Assembly (NCBI GenBank): GCA_027077805.1
Contig: JALWTS010000038.1
Coordinates: forward strand, 1-54,519
Length of the DNA stretch: 54,519 bases
From: Gammaproteobacteria bacterium
GTDB lineage: Bacteria > Pseudomonadota > Gammaproteobacteria > JABHGC01
Direction of reading: 5' to 3'
The position numbers were made by a program, and so were the translations under genes. Shown here in pieces: positions 8,167 to 15,710 of this stretch; position 1 is the first letter of the stretch, and the number at the start of each line of letters is the position of its first letter. The notes beneath the pieces are model-generated. The model had not been told where the DNA came from and made no database searches. It saw nothing but the letters and a program-made list of their open reading frames with translations.

Positions 8167-10863
8167 ATGATATCACGTCATTCCTCCCGCCGGACGAAAC
8201 TGGATCAATCATTCATCAACAAGCGACTAAACGGCGCGATTTCCTATGATCGTATTGCTGGTTTTTTTCGTTCCAGCATGTTGGAAGTGGCCGGTGAACA
8301 GATCGAAGCCATTGATGGCATCGTTCGGGTGATTTGCAATACCGACCTGCAACCGCAGGATGTTGAAACCGCCAAAGCAGCACAACAGGCTATGCGATGT
8401 TCCTGGTGTGCGGGCAAGCCGGAAAACACAACGGCTGATGCACAACTCAGATTCCGGCGGCTTTATGATTTTTTGGTCAGTGGCAAACTACAGGTCAAGG
8501 TACTTCCAGACGAAGCATTTGGGTTAATCCACGGTAAAGCAGGTGTCATTACCTATGCCAACGGTTCACAAACCTGTTTTATCGGTAGTGCCAACGAAAG
8601 CCTGACCGCCTGGAAATTAAATTACGAACTGGTCTGGGAAGATGACAGCGAGCAAGCAGTCAACTGGGTTCAGGAAGAATTTGACGCCTTATGGCAACAC
8701 CCAATGGCCATGCCGTTGGCGGATTTTGTCATCCAGGATATTGGGCGAATTGGCTTTAGAAAGGAATTGGACTTTCAACATTGGCAACAACCTGAGCAGA
8801 ATAACCCGGCATCCCCCATTGTAGAAATGCCTATTTATCGCAAAGAATATGGCTTATGGGCACACCAGAAAGCCTTTGTGAAACTGGCTTTTGAAGCCCA
8901 CTGTGCTGAAGGGGCGCGTTTTGTCCTGGCGGATCAGGTGGGACTTGGCAAAACGGTTCAACTGGCACTCGCTGCCATGCTCATGGCACTAAAGGGAGAT
9001 AAACCCATTTTGGTATTAGTGCCAAAACCCTTGGTATTACAATGGCAGGACGAACTAAGAGAATTGCTGGCACTACCCTGTGCCATTTGGACAGGTAAAG
9101 CCTGGCTGGATGAGCAAGGGATTGAACACCCGGTTAGTTCCTCTGATGCGGTAAAGAAATGTCCTCGCCGCATTGGCATTATTTCACAAGGGTTAATTAC
9201 CTCAGGCTCTGACATCGTCAATCATTTAAAATCGTTGCGCTACGAGTGCGTCATTGTCGATGAAGCGCATCGCTCCCGTCGCAGACGTGTCAATGATCGC
9301 TGTGTTCATGAACATGCTGAGCCTAACAAACTCATGGCCTTTTTGGGTGACATCAGCAACAGGACAAAAAGCCTGTTATTGGCAACAGCAACACCCGTTC
9401 AACTTCATCCTGTAGAAGCCTGGGATCTCTTGGGTTTATTGGCAAACGGTAATGATTTCGTACTGGGCAATGTTTGGAGCGAGTGGCGAAACCCTGCTAA
9501 TTGTTTGCCTTTAATTCAAGGCCGTGAAGCGATGTCAGAATTACTAGCAGATGCCTGGAACTGGATTCGAAACCCACTACCACCGGGTAAAGAACATCCG
9601 GCCTTTGCCAAAATCAGACGCTCACTGGCAATGGACGACAGTGCCTTTGTTGCACCAGGCGATGCACTGGATAAACTATCGAGGCCTGATCACACCCAGC
9701 TGCGAAGAATTTCTGATGATTTCGCTCGTTATCATAACCCCTTTATTCGTCACATTGTACGGCGAACCCGTCAATACCTGGAAGATGCCATTGATCCCGA
9801 AACGGGTGAGCCTTATTTAAAACCCGTTAGCGTCAAATTATTCGGGGAATCAGAAGATGACGCCATTCACTTCCCCCCCTACCTGAGAGATGCCTATCAG
9901 GCGGCAGAGGATTTTACGCAAGCCTTAAGTCAACGGGTACGCGGCGGCGGTTTCTTTAAAACATTGCTGTTGCGACGTATTGGAAGCAGTATCTATGCAG
10001 GCAGGCAAACGGTTGAAAAATTATTGAATGAGTGGAACACCTCAGATGCTTTATACGAGGAAGAAGATGATGCGATAGACAGTAATGGCTCTGATTCTAT
10101 GAAGGATTTAACACCTACTGAACAATGTCATTTACAGCGGTGCTTAAAAGCACTCGATGCGAACCAGGAGCGCGACCCAAAATATCAAAAAGTCGTAGAT
10201 TATCTGATTCATCAATCATGGATTGACTATGGTTGTATTATATTCTCACAGTATTTTGATTCAGTCTGGTGGTTAACTAAAACACTATCGAAGGAACAAT
10301 TACCTTCAGAACCCATAGGTATTTACGCAGGTGCTGGTAAATCAGGCATTATGTTATATGGTCAGTTCAAAAAAACAGACCGCGATAATCTAAAACAACA
10401 GGTCAGAAACGGACAAATCAGATTACTGGTGGGTACCGATGCCGCCAGTGAAGGGTTGAATCTTCAACGACTGGGTACGTTGATCAACCTCGATTTACCC
10501 TGGAATCCAACCCGCCTTGAGCAGCGGAAAGGCAGAATCCAGCGAATCGGTCAATTACGTGATGAAGTTTATGTGTATAACATGCGATATAGAGGCTCTG
10601 TTGAAGATCGAGTGCATCAATTGCTTTCCAGCCGTTTACAAGAAATATTTTCATTGTTTGGTCAGATCCCCGATGTGCTAGAAGATACCTGGGTATTGAT
10701 CGCTGAAGGTGAAATAGATGAAGCGAAAAAGCTCATTGCATCCGTGAAACCTACTCATCCTTTTGATGAAAAATATAGCCGTGTTGAAAGCATTGATTGG
10801 GAAAGTTGTCGGGAAGTGTTGTCGGCTTCAGATGTATATGAGCAGTTGGTTGGGAAGTGGTAA
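8167..10863 (+). CDS. Phospholipase D-like / SNF2-type helicase fusion, anti-phage system component
   Basis: An 898-residue two-part protein. Residues about 1-180 form a phospholipase D-like domain with HGK at 122-124 and GSANES downstream. The Asp normally found five residues after the Lys is not obvious, so the nuclease centre is degenerate or variant. A superfamily 2 helicase core follows: Walker A GLGKT (259-263), DEAH (365-368), motif III-like LLATATPVQ, motif V GTDAASEGLNLQ (about 757-768) and motif VI QRKGRIQRIGQ (from 786). This layout matches SNF2/RapA-like DNA translocases. It is the last gene of the operon. The likely job is translocation on, or cleavage of, invading DNA, inferred from the family. 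A hairpin region follows the stop. Confidence 0.88.
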   Translation: MISRHSSRRTKLDQSFINKRLNGAISYDRIAGFFRSSMLEVAGEQIEAIDGIVRVICNTDLQPQDVETAKAAQQAMRCSWCAGKPENTTADAQLRFRRLYDFLVSGKLQVKVLPDEAFGLIHGKAGVITYANGSQTCFIGSANESLTAWKLNYELVWEDDSEQAVNWVQEEFDALWQHPMAMPLADFVIQDIGRIGFRKELDFQHWQQPEQNNPASPIVEMPIYRKEYGLWAHQKAFVKLAFEAHCAEGARFVLADQVGLGKTVQLALAAMLMALKGDKPILVLVPKPLVLQWQDELRELLALPCAIWTGKAWLDEQGIEHPVSSSDAVKKCPRRIGIISQGLITSGSDIVNHLKSLRYECVIVDEAHRSRRRRVNDRCVHEHAEPNKLMAFLGDISNRTKSLLLATATPVQLHPVEAWDLLGLLANGNDFVLGNVWSEWRNPANCLPLIQGREAMSELLADAWNWIRNPLPPGKEHPAFAKIRRSLAMDDSAFVAPGDALDKLSRPDHTQLRRISDDFARYHNPFIRHIVRRTRQYLEDAIDPETGEPYLKPVSVKLFGESEDDAIHFPPYLRDAYQAAEDFTQALSQRVRGGGFFKTLLLRRIGSSIYAGRQTVEKLLNEWNTSDALYEEEDDAIDSNGSDSMKDLTPTEQCHLQRCLKALDANQERDPKYQKVVDYLIHQSWIDYGCIIFSQYFDSVWWLTKTLSKEQLPSEPIGIYAGAGKSGIMLYGQFKKTDRDNLKQQVRNGQIRLLVGTDAASEGLNLQRLGTLINLDLPWNPTRLEQRKGRIQRIGQLRDEVYVYNMRYRGSVEDRVHQLLSSRLQEIFSLFGQIPDVLEDTWVLIAEGEIDEAKKLIASVKPTHPFDEKYSRVESIDWESCREVLSASDVYEQLVGKW

Positions 10864-11212
10864 TAAAAGTAAGTGGTAGATAAAACCTATCTACCTAAGC
10901 CAAAAGAAATATGAGAGGTTATCCAACTCAAAAAAAATGCTTTTTTTTGGCTTCTCTCCATAGGATGAATCTTTTTTGGAAGGATTTTTTGAAGCTTGTT
11001 TAAGTGGCGGTTTTACAAGGGAAAACATTTTGCGGATTCAAGCAATTTGTGTCCGAAAAATTTTGAAAAGAAAGGCCAAACAGAGAAAAAATAGGCAAAA
11101 ATGCGGTTCTCAGAGCTTGGCTGAGTCCGAAAATGGAAACCGGAAAACCCTGCACCACAAGGGATGTTGCGGGCTGAGCGAAATTAGAGGAGAGTTTCCT
11201 ATTGATAAGCAT
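10864..11212. other. Gap between the defence operon and ssrA, with inverted repeats
   Basis: No convincing gene. Just after the helicase stop is an 8-bp hairpin (GGTAGATA / TATCTACC, 10875-10895). Next comes a longer inverted repeat AAGCCAAAA (10897-10905) / TTTTGGCTT (10945-10953), with an A8-TGC-T8 tract inside its right half. Together these could terminate the operon. The rest is purine-rich on the plus strand with no recognisable element. An open frame from 10976 into the tmRNA is an artefact: its last codons read the conserved tRNA-like end of ssrA in the antisense direction. This stretch must contain the right edge of the foreign block if one exists. Confidence 0.5.
10875..10953 (+). 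terminator. Possible terminator region after the defence operon
   Basis: Two inverted repeats lie 12 to 90 bases after the helicase stop: an 8-bp stem with a 5-base loop, then a 9-bp stem enclosing an A-tract and T-tract. The T8 run (10941-10948) could act as the U-tract of an A/T-rich intrinsic terminator. The first hairpin has no T-run behind it, so only the second is a plausible terminator. Confidence 0.4.
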
Positions 11213-11567
11213 TGGTGGAGGCGGCGGGAGTCGAACCCGCGTCCGTTGGTCCGCTACCTTTAGCTCTACATGTTTAGAACCACCTATTGTTTTAATAGCC
11301 AACGACCCGATGGGCGGGGTTGTTTGCTACGATTCTGAAAAAGTTTAATTATCAATACTCAGACAATATCAATAACGAGTTTGCGGAGTCGATCCCAATC
11401 TAAGGTTTGCAAACCTAACCTTAGGTGGGACTAGCTATTATATTACGCAGCTAGAGCGTAGTTGTCGTCATTGGCAACTATAAGCGTTTGTAGCGAGTTT
11501 ACGAGCGGCTACCACTCGACATGCACTAGAAGGTTTTGTAACCCACGTCGAAACCATAATCGCCCCC
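11213..11567 (-). ncRNA. ssrA: tmRNA (transfer-messenger RNA)
   Basis: A one-piece tmRNA of 355 nt with encoded CCA. The 5' end GGGGGCG (from 11567) pairs with the 3' CGCCTCC just before ACCA, including the G-U wobble at pair 3 typical of tmRNA. The T-arm GGGTTCGACTCCC is intact. The tag reading frame (11475 down to 11443) encodes ANDDNYALAA followed by TAA, very close to the E. coli tag ANDENYALAA. tmRNA with SmpB rescues stalled ribosomes and tags the incomplete protein for ClpXP and Lon, both encoded later in this window. Its 3' end faces the defence operon, which is where islands commonly insert. Confidence 0.97.
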
Positions 11568-11584
11568 ATTTCGCAAAGGGTGGT

Positions 11585-11625
11585 GGATTCAGAGCAATTC
11601 TAGCATAATTGCCGTTTGTACGCTA
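11585..11625 (-). promoter_or_regulatory. Candidate ssrA promoter
   Basis: On the minus strand, about 30-40 bases before the mature 5' end of tmRNA, is TATGCTAGAAT, which reads as an extended -10 box (TGC-TAGAAT). A TTGTAG sequence lies about 20 bases further upstream and is too distant for a good -35, so the extended -10 probably carries the promoter. Mature tmRNA is normally cut from a precursor, which fits the short leader. Confidence 0.4.
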
Positions 11626-11675
11626 CAATTAATCTTAATTAATATGTTTAATTGTAAAGAGAAGAGTATTAAACA

Positions 11676-13169
11676 ATGCAATGGCAAAAAATTTTATTCA
11701 CAATGGTTTTTTGGTGTCCTATATTAGCGTTCGCAACGACTACTATGCAAATTCAACGGCTTGAGCCGATTCGAGGGAATATCCGTTTTGAAAAGCCTTA
11801 TGCGATTTATCAAATTACTCATCCTAGTCAGCCAATCCCAACGAATGCGATTAAATTTCAATTAAAAAATACGACAGTAAAACAATTTCCTACTCGCATT
11901 TGGCATCGGTATTATAACGGTCAATGGCAAACTAAGGTTTTGTTAGATTTCTCTTATGAAATCAATCATCGTAAGGTGATGCTTAAGTCATTAATTCGTC
12001 CTAATCGCCACCAATTTTTTGCGAAAGCAATATTTGAAGTGAATTTACAGGTCAAATCCATTGATGCAGAGCAATCTTTTAAAGATAATATTACCTTGGA
12101 TGCTATGCATCCTTTAGACTATGTTAGTTTAAACGCTAAGTGTGAATTAACAGCACCATTTGATTATTATATTACCTTCTCAAAAGAGCAAATCGTAGAA
12201 AATGATCCCCAAGGCTTACAAATTGATGTCCATTTATTTGAAAAACCTTGGAATTGGACTTTAGCAGCTTATCAAGGTTATGAAGGTTCTGAAATTGGGG
12301 CTCGTTTATTAAATAATATGGTTATTTCTAGTAATATACCCGACGCTAAAATTCAAACTTTAGGTGCCAGTCAATTAAAACGCTCATATCGTTTATTATT
12401 AAATAGCTTGCAAGCACCGACTGAATTTTTGGAATTGCAACTTAAAACGCCTAAAAACATCCTTATACATCACACTATGGGTAATCAGTCCAATTCTAAA
12501 GTTGCGTATCATGCGTTTCCGAACGCACCTAAACAAGGATGTGGTGGGCCTTTACGTTATTTTTTATCATCCGATTTGCAATCTCAGACTATGGTGTTAC
12601 CCATTGCAAGACAACATGCTTATCCAGAAGGCGAATTTAATTATTCACGGATTAACAAAAAACTACGGTTTATGTTAACCAATAAAAATGCGAATACGGC
12701 TTATTTTACCGATGTATCACAAGCAGAATTAATATCTGAAGCTAATCATTATCAAGCACCATTAACAGCGATTTCAACTGAAGAATCGGGATTTTTATTT
12801 GATAATGTTGTCGAAGGACAATATACCTTAAAAGCAGGCATTTATGCCAATGGCGTATTTAGCAATGGTAAGCCTTATGTCATGCTGCAATATCCTTACT
12901 TAGTGAAGTCTTCTGCACCAGTGGTTAAACAGGTGAAATATCAGCCAAAATCAGGTGCTATTGTCGTCAAAGCTAGCGATAAAGGCACACCATTGGATCA
13001 ATTGACAGGAAAACTAACCATTAAAGGAAAAGTTTATTCGTTAAAATTTTCCAAAGGGGGGGAAGCCATCGTTCCTTATCCACAGTTACTACAAAAGACC
13101 TCAGTAACCGTAATTGTGGAAGATTTAGCCAAACAATCTTCAAGACCTAAGTTGGTTATTATACCTTAA
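11676..13169 (+). CDS. Exported protein of unknown function
   Basis: A 497-residue protein that I do not recognise. Residues 1-20 form a signal peptide (hydrophobic core after MQWQK, with AFA just before a likely cleavage site near TTTMQ). The rest is beta-rich and polar with no membrane segment. The C-terminal 150 residues look like stacked Ig-like strands: LKAGIYANGVFSNG, then PVVKQVKYQPKSGAIVVKASDKG, then KLTIKGKVYSLKFS. A periplasmic or surface location follows from the signal peptide. There are only two cysteines after the signal peptide (in NAKCELTA and KQGCGGPL), which could form a disulfide. The membrane protein at 13183 begins 13 bases after its stop, so the two are probably co-transcribed. 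Confidence 0.7.
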   Translation: MQWQKILFTMVFWCPILAFATTTMQIQRLEPIRGNIRFEKPYAIYQITHPSQPIPTNAIKFQLKNTTVKQFPTRIWHRYYNGQWQTKVLLDFSYEINHRKVMLKSLIRPNRHQFFAKAIFEVNLQVKSIDAEQSFKDNITLDAMHPLDYVSLNAKCELTAPFDYYITFSKEQIVENDPQGLQIDVHLFEKPWNWTLAAYQGYEGSEIGARLLNNMVISSNIPDAKIQTLGASQLKRSYRLLLNSLQAPTEFLELQLKTPKNILIHHTMGNQSNSKVAYHAFPNAPKQGCGGPLRYFLSSDLQSQTMVLPIARQHAYPEGEFNYSRINKKLRFMLTNKNANTAYFTDVSQAELISEANHYQAPLTAISTEESGFLFDNVVEGQYTLKAGIYANGVFSNGKPYVMLQYPYLVKSSAPVVKQVKYQPKSGAIVVKASDKGTPLDQLTGKLTIKGKVYSLKFSKGGEAIVPYPQLLQKTSVTVIVEDLAKQSSRPKLVIIP

Positions 13170-13182
13170 GTGTGAAAAATTA

Positions 13183-13794
13183 ATGGAAAATCCTTATGCA
13201 CCACCACAAAGTGAGCTTTATGAAGATAAAGGGGAGCGAGTTTGGCAGCAGGGGCGTTATTTAGTCTTTGATCGTGATGTTGCTTTACCTCATCGTTGTT
13301 ATATTTGTAATCAAGCCACGAATCAACGCTTGCAGTATAAAGTAACTTGGACACATCCTATGGTTATTGTTATGTTTTTTGTGATGTTGTTTGGTATGGG
13401 AGTATTTGCCGACTTGTTGCATCATGCGACATTAAACAGTGATGTGCAAGCAATAGTTTTTATTCTTTATCTTATAGTAATGTTAAGCCTAATTTTTATT
13501 AAACGTCGCTTTAAAGTATCAATTGGCATTTGTGAACAACATTATCAAAAACGGCGAAATTTAACCATTACCGCATGGCTGGGTTTTATAACTAGTATCG
13601 TGTTATTTTTTTTAGCCACTTATGGGCAATCCTTTGAATTATTGATGCTGGCCTTAGGGATATTTCTAGGGACATTAGGCGTTGCGATTTGGGCCAGTCA
13701 ATTTAATATTAGAGCGAGAAAAATTGAACCAAGATTGATTTGCTTAACCGGGATTAAAAAATCCTATTTAAACAGTTTGTCGCCTATGCCATAA
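13183..13794 (+). CDS. Small membrane protein with N-terminal NPYAPPQSEL motif
   Basis: A 203-residue protein. It begins MENPYAPPQSELYE, a short motif found at the start of many unrelated bacterial membrane proteins. A cytosolic stretch with two cysteines (RCYICNQ, a possible metal or redox pair) follows. There are then four hydrophobic segments in two hairpins, at about 60-83, 88-108, 127-145 and 148-168. The function is unknown. It lies 13 bases behind the exported protein at 11676. A second protein with nearly the same N-terminal motif is encoded at 20322-21059 (see findings). Confidence 0.7.
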   Translation: MENPYAPPQSELYEDKGERVWQQGRYLVFDRDVALPHRCYICNQATNQRLQYKVTWTHPMVIVMFFVMLFGMGVFADLLHHATLNSDVQAIVFILYLIVMLSLIFIKRRFKVSIGICEQHYQKRRNLTITAWLGFITSIVLFFLATYGQSFELLMLALGIFLGTLGVAIWASQFNIRARKIEPRLICLTGIKKSYLNSLSPMP

Positions 13795-13813
13795 TTTATA
13801 CATCACTCTTTTT
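13794..13813. repeat. 20-bp sequence repeated at 30347-30366
   Basis: The 20 bases starting ATTTATACATCAC and ending in a T-run occur here and again, in the same orientation, at 30347-30366. The identity stops outside the 20 bases. Both copies are in intergenic DNA a few hundred bases or less upstream of a gene for a small exported protein. This could be chance in AT-rich DNA, a shared regulatory site or a remnant of a dispersed repeat. Confidence 0.5.
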
Positions 13814-13851
13814 TTGTGCAGATTCATCAAAAAACTCGACGACAAATATCC

Positions 13852-13871
13852 TATAATGATAGCACTATCAT
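13852..13871 (+). promoter_or_regulatory. -10 box overlapping a perfect palindrome before the DUF4189 gene
   Basis: TATAAT at 13852-13857 is a consensus -10 box. It overlaps a 16-bp palindrome, ATGATAG-CA-CTATCAT (13856-13871), immediately before the ribosome binding site GGAGAG of the DUF4189 gene. I see no matching -35. The position would suit a repressor operator or a 5'-end hairpin in the transcript. Confidence 0.45.
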
Positions 13872-13889
13872 TTATTTTTGGAGAGAATT

Positions 13890-14258
13890 ATGTTTAGAAA
13901 AGTATTAATGGTTATCACGCTTGTTGCACTGGCTTCAATGCAATCTGCATTTGCTAGGGATAATTTTGGTGCGATTGCTTATTCGCCTTCTACGGGTGCT
14001 TATGGTTATTCTATTAACTATGGTTCCAAACGAGTGGCTCAGAATCGTGCATTAGATAAATGTGATGAATATGCTAGAACGAGTGATTGTGACGTATTGG
14101 TTTGGTTCCAAAATGCTTGTGGTTCTTTAGCCGAAGGACCCGATGGCTATGGCTCAGGATGGGGAACTGATCGTAGCACGGCCGAACGTTATGCTTTAGA
14201 AAGCTGTAGCGAATATTCTCGTCGTTGTAAAGTCACTGAAACGGTTTGCACGGAATAG
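13890..14258 (+). CDS. Small secreted DUF4189-domain protein
   Basis: A 122-residue protein with a signal peptide (residues 1-22, cleavage after AFA) and a DUF4189 domain filling the rest: FGAIAYSPSTGAYGYSINYG, repeated ALDKC/ALESC units, and six cysteines suited to disulfides in the periplasm or outside the cell. DUF4189 proteins are small secreted modules of unknown role. The start is the ATG at 13890, directly after GGAGAG. A TTG at 13878 in the same frame overlaps that ribosome binding site and is unlikely. It is a single-gene unit with its own -10/palindrome upstream and a clear terminator downstream. Confidence 0.8.
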   Translation: MFRKVLMVITLVALASMQSAFARDNFGAIAYSPSTGAYGYSINYGSKRVAQNRALDKCDEYARTSDCDVLVWFQNACGSLAEGPDGYGSGWGTDRSTAERYALESCSEYSRRCKVTETVCTE

Positions 14259-14287
14259 TTTTGTTTTACCTACTTAATGCTAGGACG

Positions 14288-14316
14288 AAGGCAAGTTTTA
14301 GACTTGCCTTTGTTTT
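14288..14316 (+). terminator. Rho-independent terminator
   Basis: A 9-bp perfect stem AAGGCAAGT / ACTTGCCTT with a 5-base loop, followed by TGTTTT. It lies 30 bases after the DUF4189 stop codon. Confidence 0.85.
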
Positions 14317-14382
14317 CATGTGGATAATCCTAGTGCGTTTGATTACAATTTCTATGAGTTATGATTTATTTAGGAATAAATT

Positions 14383-15027
14383 ATGAAATTAATCCTAGTT
14401 ATTATGGGTATTTGTTTAACGTTTTCTAGCTGGGCAGTGGATGAAATTGTGGTGCAAGCCTTATTTAAAAATAAGGCATTAGTAACAATTGATGGTAAAC
14501 GTCGAGTGTTAAAACAAGGGAAAGCATCACCTGAAGGGGTAATTTTAATTTCTACTACCAGCAAAACCGCTCGTTTAGACGTTGATGGGGAACAAAAAGA
14601 TTATGGCTTAAATCGAGTGATTGCGAATAGCTATCACAAAGCAAAATATCAAGAAGCGCATATTTGGGGTAGGTCTCAAGGTAATCAAATGGTGTATTTG
14701 ACTCAAGGCAAAATTAATGGTGGTTCAATTAAATTTTTGGTGGATACAGGGGCTTCTTCAGTTGCTTTGAATGAAAATGATGCCAAAAGTTTAGGGCTAT
14801 TATATCGTTTTGCACCTAAAATTATGGTTTCTACGGCATCAGGTATGGCACCTGCGTATGAAATTAGTTTGAAAACCGTACAAGTAGGTGAGATTATTGT
14901 TAGAGATGTTAAAGCCTTTGTGATTACAGGCTCTAGTCCAGCGACGGCACTATTAGGTATGACCTTTTTAAGTCGTTTAAGCATGGAAACCAAAGGAAAA
15001 CATATGATATTACGCAAAAAATATTAG
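14383..15027 (+). CDS. Periplasmic retropepsin-like aspartic protease (clan AA, TIGR02281 type)
   Basis: A 214-residue protein with a signal peptide (about 1-18, ending SSWA) and a single-domain retropepsin fold. The catalytic triplet is DTG in FLVDTGASSVALN. The conserved downstream pieces are the flap-like ASGMAPAYEI and the C-terminal ALLGMTFLSRLSME, which matches the LLGmsfL motif of the family. Such proteins act as dimers with one Asp per chain. Bacterial members are exported proteases of poorly known substrate. The N-terminal 90 residues (KNKALVTIDGKRRVLKQGK) form the extra beta domain usual for this family. AGGA precedes the ATG. Confidence 0.85.
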   Translation: MKLILVIMGICLTFSSWAVDEIVVQALFKNKALVTIDGKRRVLKQGKASPEGVILISTTSKTARLDVDGEQKDYGLNRVIANSYHKAKYQEAHIWGRSQGNQMVYLTQGKINGGSIKFLVDTGASSVALNENDAKSLGLLYRFAPKIMVSTASGMAPAYEISLKTVQVGEIIVRDVKAFVITGSSPATALLGMTFLSRLSMETKGKHMILRKKY

Positions 15028-15035
15028 TGCTAAAA

Positions 15036-15710
15036 TTATTTTAAATTATTATTTGATAATAATGGCTGTAATATTTGCCAAACATTGTCTAATAAAAGTA
15101 TTTGGGCGGAGGCATTAGGATGAATGCCATCCGCTTGCATATTATCAGGATTAATCGCAACATTATTTAGAAATTCTGGCACAAAATGCAGTCGAAATTG
15201 CTGTGCTAAATCTGCATAAATTTGAGAAAACTTTTCCGTATAACGCCGACCGTAATTGGGTGGCATTTGTATGCCTAGTAAGATAATTTGGCTATGTTGG
15301 GTTTGTGAGAGTTTAATGATTTGGCTTAAGTTCTTTTGAATCATGCGCAGTGGAAATCCTCGTAAACCATCATTACCCCCAATTTCAATAATGACAATAT
15401 CGGGTTGATATTTCTGTAAAATCTTTGGCAAGCGTTGTAATGCTTGAATTGTGGTATCGCCACTAATGCTTGCATTCACTACTTGGTATTGATAATCTTG
15501 TTGTTGTAAGCGTTGTTGTAGCTTTGCCACCCAGCTTTGTTCAATTGCCATGCCATAACCTGAACTTAGGCTATCACCTAGTATCAAAATGCTTGGTGAG
15601 CTTGCATTTGCCCAAGTAATATTAGCCGTAGTAAGCCAAACCCAAGCCAAAATAAAATAAATAAAATTTAAATTAGTGTAATGATTGAAGCAAAACATAT
15701 TAAAAAACAA
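15036..15710 (-). CDS. tesA: Periplasmic GDSL esterase / acyl-CoA thioesterase I
   Basis: A 224-residue SGNH hydrolase. The blocks are ILGDSLSSGYG (catalytic S47), the oxyanion Gly in ASISGDTT, IGGNDGLRG, and DGIHPN supplying the Asp and His. Residues about 13-36 are a signal peptide, so the enzyme is periplasmic, as in E. coli TesA. TesA hydrolyses acyl thioesters, lysophospholipids and arylesters. The gene is divergent from ybbA, the conserved gammaproteobacterial arrangement. The ATG at 15710 places its first 30 bases inside the ybbA coding region. An internal ATG at 15698 would still overlap, and no later ATG precedes the signal peptide. Confidence 0.92.
   Translation of the reverse strand: MFFNMFCFNHYTNLNFIYFILAWVWLTTANITWANASSPSILILGDSLSSGYGMAIEQSWVAKLQQRLQQQDYQYQVVNASISGDTTIQALQRLPKILQKYQPDIVIIEIGGNDGLRGFPLRMIQKNLSQIIKLSQTQHSQIILLGIQMPPNYGRRYTEKFSQIYADLAQQFRLHFVPEFLNNVAINPDNMQADGIHPNASAQILLLDNVWQILQPLLSNNNLK

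Noticed and set aside
10976..11263. Open frame of 95 codons on the plus strand, and a 100-codon frame on the minus strand, over the ssrA 3' end
   Set aside because: Both read through the structured end of tmRNA. The terminal RRRESNPRPL is the well-known artefact of translating a tRNA-like end in antisense.
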